Positions 1-5,791 of a stretch of DNA of 8,119 nt are shown piece by piece. How positions within the stretch are numbered: the first letter of the stretch is position 1; the number at the start of each line of letters is the position of its first letter. A program made the translations under genes and the position numbers. The DNA comes from Gemmatimonadales bacterium (lineage in GTDB: Bacteria > Gemmatimonadota > Gemmatimonadetes > Palauibacterales > Palauibacteraceae), in NCBI GenBank assembly GCA_030636765.1, contig DAOVWI010000091.1, forward strand, positions 1 through 8,119, given 5' to 3'. The notes below the pieces were generated by a model, which was not told the DNA's origin, did not search any database, and worked only from the letters and a program-made list of their open reading frames with translations.

Positions 1-102
1 GAGAAGCGCCGTGGCGGCACCAACCACCAGGCCCCACAAGAACGGGCCGAGGGCGCCACCGCGCTCGATGATGATCTGTGGTACGTCGTTGTCGCTCGAC
101 AT
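1..102 (-). CDS. Small YtxH-like membrane protein, N-terminal part only
   Basis: The minus strand from an ATG at 102 stays open to the window edge and gives 34 residues beginning MSSDNDVPQIIIERGG. After this short polar start comes a hydrophobic run, GPFLWGLVVGAATALL (residues 19-34), which looks like a single membrane helix. An AGGA ribosome-binding site (complement of 110-113) sits 7 nt before the ATG and supports this start. The layout of acidic N-terminus, Gly-rich turn and one helix resembles the small YtxH-domain proteins of Gemmatimonadota, where a charged coiled tail usually follows. That tail lies outside the window, so the family call rests on recalled resemblance. Function is unknown; YtxH proteins are loosely linked to stress. 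It points the same way as the peptidase gene, 209 bp upstream of it, and may have its own promoter in that gap. Confidence 0.6.
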   Translation of the reverse strand, partial: MSSDNDVPQIIIERGGALGPFLWGLVVGAATALL

Positions 103-142
103 TTCGTTTTCCTGTCTTGCTGATGCCGCGATTCGACTCACG

Positions 143-156
143 GGCCCGGCCGGGCC
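143..156. repeat. 14-bp perfect GC palindrome
   Basis: GGCCCGGCCGGGCC equals its own reverse complement. It lies 41 nt upstream of the start of the small membrane-protein gene, so in its mRNA leader or promoter region. It has no adjoining T-run on either strand, so a simple terminator is unlikely. In DNA this GC-rich such a palindrome may be chance. Confidence 0.4.
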
Positions 157-264
157 GAGCCGCTCGAACTTCGCGAGGCTCGTGAAGGACCGGGAACCGG
201 GAGGGACGATCTCAATCTAAGCAGATCGCCGCGCTCCTACAATTATTCGGCCGGATCCTTCTAT

Positions 265-315
265 GGCAACAGGACAGCTATCGCAACCGGACAGCTATTG
301 CAGCGGGGCAGCTAT
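265..315. repeat. Three tandem 17-bp repeats
   Basis: Units at 265-281 (GGCAACAGGACAGCTAT), 282-298 (CGCAACCGGACAGCTAT) and 299-315 (TGCAGCGGGGCAGCTAT) follow each other without gaps and share the ending GCAGCTAT or ACAGCTAT. The third copy covers the TAG stop of the leftward peptidase gene (312-314), so the array begins inside the last codons and runs into the 3' untranslated region. Because 17 is not a multiple of 3, adding or losing copies downstream of the stop would not alter the protein. It looks like a small minisatellite; no hairpin or known family (REP, ERIC) is evident. Confidence 0.75.
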
Positions 316-1802
316 TCCCCCACGTCCTTGACAACCCGTCGGTACGCCTCCGGATCCCAGGCCGGGCGATCGTCGGCGTTGGCGATCTCGAGACCGAGCA
401 GGTAGATGAGGCGAGCGATCCGCGCCGCCTTCTCGTACTTCAGCTTCGACGGCTCGTCCGAAGGCCTGTGGTAGTCCGGGTGCACGCCGCTGAAGAAGAA
501 GAGGATCGGCACGCCCCTGCGGGCGAAGTTGTAATGGTCGGAGCGGAAGTAGAAGCGCTCTTCGGGCCAGATGTCGTCGATCACCTCGAGCCCGAGCTCG
601 GGATGCCGGGCGGCGACTCGCTCCACCGTCTCTCCGAGGGAGGACTCCTCCATGCCGATCGCGACGACGGTGTCCTCCCAGTTTCGCCCGATCATGTCGA
701 TGTTGAGGTTGGCTACGGTCTTCTCGAGCGGGAAGAGAGGATGTTCGCCGTACCACTCCGAGCCGATCAGGCCCTTCTCCTCGCCGCTCACCGTCATGAA
801 GACGACGGACCTTCTCGGGCGCGGCCCGGTCGCGAACGCCTGGGCGAGCTCCAGGATGGCGGATGTCCCGGAGGCGTCGTCGTCGGCGCCGTTGTAGATG
901 GAATCTCCGGCCACCGGCCGGCCGATCCCCACATGATCCATGTGCGCCGTGAAGACAACGTATTCATCCCGGAGCTCGGAGTCCGACCCCTCCAGCCATC
1001 CCACCACGTTCATGGCGCTGTCGGCCTGGACGCTGGCCGTGCTTCGAAGATCGGCGGACCAGCCCCCGGGCACCTCTCCGTGCTCCAGGGCACGGCGCAA
1101 CGGGCCCGGAAGAGACCCGAGACGGACGATGACGGCGGGCCGATCCAGCGCTTCCATCCGGCCGAGGGAAAGCCGCTCGGTCCCGAAGAACATGCGCACA
1201 CCGCTCATGTACTGCTCCGGCGCATCGAGCGCGACGATAGCGCCGGCCGCCCCGGCCGCCAGCGTCTTCCTGAGCTCGCTCAGTCTCTCGCCCAGCGTCC
1301 GCGGGGTAGCAAGCGCCACAACCACCTTGCCGGCGAGCTCCTCATCGTCGGCCTCCCGCGAGAAAACCGCGAGGGGGCCCGATCCCCGGGTGGAGGCACC
1401 CACCGCGAGCGTGACGAAGTCGCTCGCCGGATCGAGTCGGTGCTCGCGCCCGGCGCCCCGAAGCACCAGCGACTGCCCCGACGCCGGGCCGGGGTGGATC
1501 GCCGTCAGCGGATACCATTGGAGGTAGTCCTCGCCGATAGCCGGCTCGAGGCCGAACGAGCGAAACTCGCTCGCCACATACGCGGCCGCCTTCGTCAGGC
1601 CGGGGCTGGGCGTGTCTCGGCCACCCATGGAGTCGTGGGCGAGCAAGCCCACCCGGCGCTGCATGTCCGAGGCGGTGATGGTGGCGGCCCGCTCCCCACC
1701 GACCTCCCCCACCGCACGCTCCGCCTGCGCGAGCAACGAGTCGGAGCCCGGGTGGGCGTACAGCAGCAAGACGGTGAACGCGAGCGTGAGTCTCTTCGGC
1801 AT
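312..1802 (-). CDS. Secreted M28-family zinc metallopeptidase with PA-like insert
   Basis: This 496-residue protein is probably an exported aminopeptidase or carboxypeptidase of family M28, using two zinc ions to cut peptides. A signal peptide is visible (MPKR, then LTLAFTVLLLYA; likely cleavage near LAQA, residue 27); no lipobox Cys is present. Residues about 140-235 look like a protease-associated (PA) domain. The metal set is complete: H287 in AHMDH, D308 in GADDDASG, catalytic E341 and ligand E342 in SGEEKG, D369 in NIDMIG, and H445 in HPDYHRPSD. It should therefore be active in the periplasm or outside the cell. The start has a good site, GAGGA five nt before the ATG; the stop is TAG at 312-314. 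It stands alone, transcribed away from mfd. Substrate specificity cannot be read from the sequence. Confidence 0.92.
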   Translation of the reverse strand: MPKRLTLAFTVLLLYAHPGSDSLLAQAERAVGEVGGERAATITASDMQRRVGLLAHDSMGGRDTPSPGLTKAAAYVASEFRSFGLEPAIGEDYLQWYPLTAIHPGPASGQSLVLRGAGREHRLDPASDFVTLAVGASTRGSGPLAVFSREADDEELAGKVVVALATPRTLGERLSELRKTLAAGAAGAIVALDAPEQYMSGVRMFFGTERLSLGRMEALDRPAVIVRLGSLPGPLRRALEHGEVPGGWSADLRSTASVQADSAMNVVGWLEGSDSELRDEYVVFTAHMDHVGIGRPVAGDSIYNGADDDASGTSAILELAQAFATGPRPRRSVVFMTVSGEEKGLIGSEWYGEHPLFPLEKTVANLNIDMIGRNWEDTVVAIGMEESSLGETVERVAARHPELGLEVIDDIWPEERFYFRSDHYNFARRGVPILFFFSGVHPDYHRPSDEPSKLKYEKAARIARLIYLLGLEIANADDRPAWDPEAYRRVVKDVGE

Positions 1803-1900
1803 CTGGTTCCTCGTGCTCCTTGTCGCGATTCGGGCTCGGGACGGCAGAGCCGGCCCTGGCGTCGACGTGGCTGCGTGCCGCTACGGTAAGCGCTATGGCG

Positions 1901-1927
1901 AGTATCGAGTATGCCGTGGCGCATCAA
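1901..1927 (-). promoter_or_regulatory. Weak sigma70-like promoter candidate for the M28 peptidase gene
   Basis: On the minus strand TTGATG (complement of 1922-1927, 4 of 6 to TTGACA) and GATACT (complement of 1901-1906, 4 of 6 to TATAAT) are spaced by 15 nt, shorter than the usual 17. They lie about 100 nt upstream of the peptidase start. A direct repeat GAGTATCGAGTAT (1900-1912) overlaps the -10 side and gives a second possible -10 (CATACT). This is position and pattern only. Confidence 0.2.
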
Positions 1928-2008
1928 CGGCGCTGCGTACCCGGAACGTCGCCTCGTGTGCCGAAGGCTCAGGGGCGTGGCTGGACTGGGCGGTGCTGTT
2001 GACGAACG

Positions 2009-2034
2009 GGGGCCGGTCGGTGAGACCTGGCCCC
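2009..2034 (-). terminator. Strong GC hairpin, possible terminator of the beta-barrel remnant
   Basis: GGGGCC (2009-2014) pairs with GGCCCC (2029-2034), and GGTC (2015-2018) with GACC (2024-2027). There is one bulged T at 2028 and a five-base loop. It lies 27 nt beyond the stop of the minus-strand beta-barrel remnant, where a terminator would be expected. No T-run follows on the minus strand; on the plus strand it is followed only by TTC. Intrinsic termination is therefore unproven. Confidence 0.35.
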
Positions 2035-2060
2035 TTCAGAGGTGTCCGCTTACCCGACGA

Positions 2061-2231
2061 TCAGCGACCGATGAAGTACGAGACGCCTATGCTCAACTCC
2101 AGGGCAAACAGATCTCGCCACACCGGGTCCACCAGGATCAGCTCGCGTGTCCCCGCAAACGCATCGAAGATATGGTGCATGCGGACGTCGCCCCGGACGG
2201 CAAGCGCCCTCGTTCCGCTTGCGCCCCCGGC
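2061..2231 (-). pseudogene. Truncated remnant of an outer-membrane beta-barrel protein (C-terminal end)
   Basis: The minus-strand frame ending at TGA 2061-2063 reads GASGTRALAVRGDVRMHH, then IFDAFAGTRELILVDPVW, then RDLFALELSIGVSYFIGR and stop. Alternating hydrophobic residues in LELSIGVSYF near the C-terminus, preceded by a strand like ALAVRGDVR, are typical of the last two strands and beta-signal of outer-membrane barrels. The frame is open only back to about 2336, and residues encoded upstream of about 2231 are Arg/Gly/Pro-rich filler unlike a barrel. mfd begins at 2378, so the N-terminal strands are absent. The only ATG (2180) would give 39 residues. I read it as the end of a deleted gene; a degenerate strand pair by chance or a tiny orphan gene are alternatives. 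This frame overlaps longer shadow frames on the same strand that lack protein-like character. Confidence 0.45.
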
Positions 2232-2268
2232 CCGCCTTCGTCCTCGGCGCGCCTGCGCCCCCGGAACT

Positions 2269-2280
2269 GTTCCCGGGAAC
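2269..2280. promoter_or_regulatory. 12-bp palindrome with a third half-site, possible operator
   Basis: GTTCCCGGGAAC is a perfect palindrome about 98 nt upstream of the mfd start. Just before it, GGAAC (2263-2267) forms a second inverted repeat with GTTCC around T2268, so three half-sites of alternating orientation sit in 18 bp. This could bind a dimeric regulator. The half-site order is GTTC-N4-GAAC, opposite to the Gram-positive LexA box, so SOS control is not supported. It also falls in the 5' filler part of the beta-barrel remnant's open frame. Confidence 0.25.
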
Positions 2281-2292
2281 GGAGGTAGTGAC

Positions 2293-2326
2293 GGCCGGGC
2301 CGGAGCCCCGGCCGGGCCGGAGCCCG
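2293..2326. repeat. Duplicated GC-rich 17-mer upstream of mfd
   Basis: GGCCGGGCCGGAGCCC occurs at 2293-2308 and again at 2310-2325, giving a 17-bp period with one base between copies. Inside it GGCCGG (2298-2303) and CCGGCC (2308-2313) can pair around AGCC, a six-bp stem with a four-base loop. It ends 52 nt before the mfd start and so could lie in the mfd leader. No T-run follows. Confidence 0.55.
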
Positions 2327-2377
2327 ACGAGTAGAGTCACGAGGACATGATGCCTTGCAGCCGTTAGCAATCGAGCT

Positions 2378-5300
2378 TTGATACGCGAGGCTTTCGTACA
2401 GAGGGTCCGCGCCGGCAACACCCAGGAGCGACTCGCCAGACGCGATGCTCCGCTCCACGTCTGCCGGCTGCCCGGAGGTGCGCGTGCCGCCCTGGCCGCG
2501 GCCCTCCTGGAGGCCGACGCACCCGTCGTGGTCATCATCGCGCACGGCCCCGGCGAGGCCGAGGCCGTGCAGGCGGACCTCGAGTTCATCCTCGGGCCGG
2601 GCATCTCCCGCTACTTCCCCCAGCGCGAGACCCTCCCCTATGAGGACGCGGACCCGCACGTGGAGATCGCGGGCCAGCGAATCGACGCTCTGGCCGCACT
2701 CCTCGGGGGACGGACACGCCTGCTCGTCACCACCGCCCGTGCGCTGATCGAGCGCTCGCCGATCCCGGCCTCGGAGGGCTTCTCCCTGACGCTCGAAGTC
2801 GGCGACGAGGTCGCCCACTCGGCGCTCACCGAGCGGCTTGGCGCGATGGGCTTCGAGCGCGTGCACACGGTGCAGGAGCTGGGAGAGTTCGCGGTTCGCG
2901 GCGGCATCGTGGATGTGTTCCCGTTCGGAAAGGACCTGCCGCTTCGCATCGAGCTGTGGGGCGACAAGATCGCCTCGCTCCGCCCGTTCGACCTCCTCTC
3001 GCAGCGCTCGGTGGCGGAGCTCGAGGGGGTGGAGATCCTCCCCGTCGATCTCGACGTCGACGCCGCGCTCCACGAGGGCCCGACGGAGCGACGCTCTCTC
3101 CTGGAGCTTCTGCCCGAAGCGGCCCTGCTGCTGGAGCTCCGCCCCCAGAACACCGGCGAGCGATTCCGGAGACTCTGGGAGGAGACCGTACAGGGCCGCC
3201 AGGAGGCGGAGGGCGACCACGCGCTCGATCCGGATCAGCTCGTGCTTCCCCCGCAGGCCGCGGAGGAACGGCTGTCCGAGCTCTCCCGAATCCACGTAGC
3301 CGAGGGCGACCGAGCCCACGACGACGCGGGCCACAGCGACGCGACCCACGGTGGCCGGGCCGACAGCCACGCGGCCTACGGCGGCCCGGCCGACGGTGGC
3401 CGGGCAAACGGCGGGCTGGACGCTCTCCTCGTCGAGCCTCCGCCGCCCGTGGAGAGGGACATGGCGAGGCTCACCACCATCGTGGGCCGGGCCCGTTCCG
3501 CTGGCGAGCGTGTGCTCATTCTGTGCGACAACGACGGCCAGCTCGAGCGTCTTGAACAGATCCTGGACGAGCGGGCAGGGGTGGAGTTGGCGCGCTATCC
3601 GACGCTGGCCATCGGCTCGCTGAGCGGCGGTTTCCGCCTGAGCGGCGGCGCCACGGCTGCGCCGCTTCTCGTCCTCACCGACCACGAGATCTTCCGCCGA
3701 TCGCACCGCCTGCGCCGCCAGAGCCGGTACCGCGGCGTCGCCACGCTCGAGTCGATCGCTTCGATCAGGCCGGGCGACTACGTCGTCCACCTGGATCACG
3801 GCATCGGCCGGTACCGCGGCCTCGAGCGAGTCGAGGTGGGGGGCGAGGCGATCGAGACCCTGAAGATCGAGTACGCGGATGGAGAGATCCTTCGCGTGCC
3901 GCACTACCGCTTCGATCTTCTCGAGCGCTGGACCGCGGCCGGTGAGGGAGAGGATTCGCGTCCGCCTCGAGTCCACAAGCTGGGCGGGAAGCGGTGGAAG
4001 GGTCTGAAGCGCCGGACGATCGAACAGATCCAGCGCATGGCGGCGGAGCTCCTCGAGTTGTACGCCCACCGGTCGGTCGTGAACGGTCACGCGTTCTCGC
4101 TGGAAACGAGCTGGCAAAGAGAGTTGGAATCGGCCTTCCTCTACGACGAAACGCCGGACCAGCTCCGAGCATGGGACGATGTGCGAAGCGACATGGAGAG
4201 GCCGCACCCGATGGAGCGCCTCGTGTGCGGGGACGTCGGCTTCGGTAAGACGGAGATCGCGATGCGGGCCGCGTTCAAAGCCGTGCAGGATGGAAAGCAG
4301 GTCGCCGTGCTCGCTCCGACGACCGTGCTCGCCGAGCAGCACCTCCACACGTTCGGCGAGCGGATGGCCGGCTTCCCCATCCGGATCGAGTCGCTCTCAC
4401 GCTTTCGTTCCCGGGCAGAGCAGCGGGTGGCGCTGGAGGGCCTGGCGGACGGACGCGTGGACATCGTCGTCGGCACGCACCGGCTGCTGTCGGCGGACGT
4501 GCGCTTCCGCGACCTCGGCCTCCTCATCGTGGATGAGGAGCAGCGGTTCGGCGTTCGCCACAAGGAGCGACTCAAGGAGCTCAAGCGCTCGCTCGACGTG
4601 CTCGCTCTCACCGCCACGCCGATCCCCCGGACCCTGCAGATGTCACTCGGGGGACTCCGGGATCTTTCCCTGATCGAGACGCCTCCTCGTGACCGGATGC
4701 CGATCATCACCCACGTCCTCCCCTGGCACGATGGGATCATCCAGGATGCGATGCGGCGAGAGCTGGATCGGGGCGGTCAGGTGTTCTTCGTTCACAACCG
4801 GGTGGAGACGATCGATGCCATGGCCGAACGGGTGCGCCGACTCGTGCCGGAGGCGAAGGTGGCCGTGGCGCACGGGCAGATGCCCGAGCGGGATCTGGAG
4901 GCCACGATGATCGCGCTGATGGATGGCGAGCTCGACGTGCTGGTCTGCACGTCGATTATCGAGAACGGTCTCGACGTGCCGCGTGCCAACACGATGATCG
5001 TCCACAGGGGCGATCGCTTCGGCCTCGCTCAGCTCTACCAACTACGCGGCCGTGTCGGCCGCTCGCACCACCGGGCGTACTGTTACCTCGTCGTTCCTCC
5101 GAGCGTCACTCCGGAGGCAGAGCGCCGGCTCCGGGTACTGGAACACCACACGGAGCTCGGGGCCGGCTACCAGGTGGCTTTGCAGGATCTTCAGCTTCGC
5201 GGCGCGGGCAACCTGCTGGGAACGGACCAATCCGGTTTCGCGCAGGCCGTGGGGCTGGATATGTATCAGCGGTTGCTCCAGCGAACGGTGCGCCGGCTGA

Positions 5301-5791
5301 GGGACGGCAGCGACACGGAGAAAACGGCGGCGACCCAGGTGGCGGTGGAGGGTGAGACGTACCTTCCGGACGAGTACATCCTGGACTCCGAACAGAAGAT
5401 GCACCTGTACCGCCGCATTTCGAGGCTCGAAGAGCTGGAGGAGACGGAAGATCTGAGGAGCGAGCTGCGAGACCGGTTCGGCCCCCTTCCGGAAGCGGCG
5501 GCACGGCTGCTCGGATCGATCCGGCTCAAGCTGCTGGGACGCAGGCTGGGCGTGGAGTGGATCCGGGTGGGAGGGCGCTCCGCCCGCATCGTCTTCGCGG
5601 CTGACGCGGTACCACGGCTGGCCGTGCTCGGGGACGCGTTCTCGGACCGCCAGCTCCACGTTGAAGTGCGCAGGTCGCAGCCCTTATCCTTGGTGCTGCG
5701 CCGAGGGGGGGCGGAGCCGCTCCTCGAGACGCTGATCGAGGCCCTGTCGCTGCTGGCGTCAACGGAGAGTACATGCCTTTTGAGCGCGTGA
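2378..5791 (+). CDS. mfd: Transcription-repair coupling factor Mfd
   Basis: Mfd is a DNA translocase that dislodges RNA polymerase stalled at lesions and recruits UvrA for nucleotide excision repair. At 1137 residues it is full length for the family. Domains in order: UvrB-like UvrA-binding module (about 1-300; LPYEDADPH at 86-94, R174 in FAVRGGIVDVF), a spacer, domain 3 (about 350-445), RNA-polymerase-interaction domain (about 463-520; PGDYVVHLDHGIGRY), then helicase domains. Walker A is GDVGFGKTE (K624), the box II is DEEQ (719-722), then TATPIPRT (745-752) and QLRGRVGRS (888-896). The C-terminal regulatory domain is about 990-1110. The start is TTG: an in-frame stop lies at 2348-2350, no upstream ATG or GTG exists, and no good ribosome site is visible. 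Residues 309-348 carry lineage-specific repeats. The end overlaps the next gene by 19 nt. Confidence 0.96.
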   Translation: MIREAFVQRVRAGNTQERLARRDAPLHVCRLPGGARAALAAALLEADAPVVVIIAHGPGEAEAVQADLEFILGPGISRYFPQRETLPYEDADPHVEIAGQRIDALAALLGGRTRLLVTTARALIERSPIPASEGFSLTLEVGDEVAHSALTERLGAMGFERVHTVQELGEFAVRGGIVDVFPFGKDLPLRIELWGDKIASLRPFDLLSQRSVAELEGVEILPVDLDVDAALHEGPTERRSLLELLPEAALLLELRPQNTGERFRRLWEETVQGRQEAEGDHALDPDQLVLPPQAAEERLSELSRIHVAEGDRAHDDAGHSDATHGGRADSHAAYGGPADGGRANGGLDALLVEPPPPVERDMARLTTIVGRARSAGERVLILCDNDGQLERLEQILDERAGVELARYPTLAIGSLSGGFRLSGGATAAPLLVLTDHEIFRRSHRLRRQSRYRGVATLESIASIRPGDYVVHLDHGIGRYRGLERVEVGGEAIETLKIEYADGEILRVPHYRFDLLERWTAAGEGEDSRPPRVHKLGGKRWKGLKRRTIEQIQRMAAELLELYAHRSVVNGHAFSLETSWQRELESAFLYDETPDQLRAWDDVRSDMERPHPMERLVCGDVGFGKTEIAMRAAFKAVQDGKQVAVLAPTTVLAEQHLHTFGERMAGFPIRIESLSRFRSRAEQRVALEGLADGRVDIVVGTHRLLSADVRFRDLGLLIVDEEQRFGVRHKERLKELKRSLDVLALTATPIPRTLQMSLGGLRDLSLIETPPRDRMPIITHVLPWHDGIIQDAMRRELDRGGQVFFVHNRVETIDAMAERVRRLVPEAKVAVAHGQMPERDLEATMIALMDGELDVLVCTSIIENGLDVPRANTMIVHRGDRFGLAQLYQLRGRVGRSHHRAYCYLVVPPSVTPEAERRLRVLEHHTELGAGYQVALQDLQLRGAGNLLGTDQSGFAQAVGLDMYQRLLQRTVRRLRDGSDTEKTAATQVAVEGETYLPDEYILDSEQKMHLYRRISRLEELEETEDLRSELRDRFGPLPEAAARLLGSIRLKLLGRRLGVEWIRVGGRSARIVFAADAVPRLAVLGDAFSDRQLHVEVRRSQPLSLVLRRGGAEPLLETLIEALSLLASTESTCLLSA
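3302..3421 (+). repeat. In-frame 30-bp repeats coding ten-residue units in Mfd
   Basis: Mfd residues 309-348 fall into four ten-residue units: EGDRAHDDAG, HSDATHGGRA, DSHAAYGGPA and DGGRANGGLD. The two middle DNA units (3331-3360 and 3361-3390) agree at 24 of 30 positions; the next agrees at 18 of 30. The period is a multiple of 3, so copies can be gained without frameshift. They lie between the UvrB-like module and domain 3, a position expected to be a linker. Confidence 0.7.

Noticed and set aside
265..315. CRISPR array
   Set aside because: The 17-bp copies abut directly with no spacers, and no cas gene is present.
468..1889. 473-codon plus-strand frame opposite the M28 peptidase
   Set aside because: Low-complexity Arg/Gly/His-rich translation without recognisable motifs; the minus strand carries all M28 metal ligands, a signal peptide and a good ribosome site.
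1803..2008. A gene or RNA in the left part of the peptidase-mfd gap
   Set aside because: All frames were read. None gives a protein-like product with a start and ribosome site, and no tRNA-like or riboswitch-like fold was recognised beyond the weak promoter candidate.
2269..2280. LexA/SOS box upstream of mfd
   Set aside because: The palindrome is GTTC-N4-GAAC, the reverse of the GAAC-N4-GTTC Gram-positive box, and it does not match the CTGT-N8-ACAG type.
2138..4348. 736-codon open frame on the minus strand opposite mfd
   Set aside because: GC-rich genes with G/C at third positions keep opposite frames open. The translation is Arg/Leu/Glu-rich with no domain, and the plus strand encodes a full, motif-complete Mfd.
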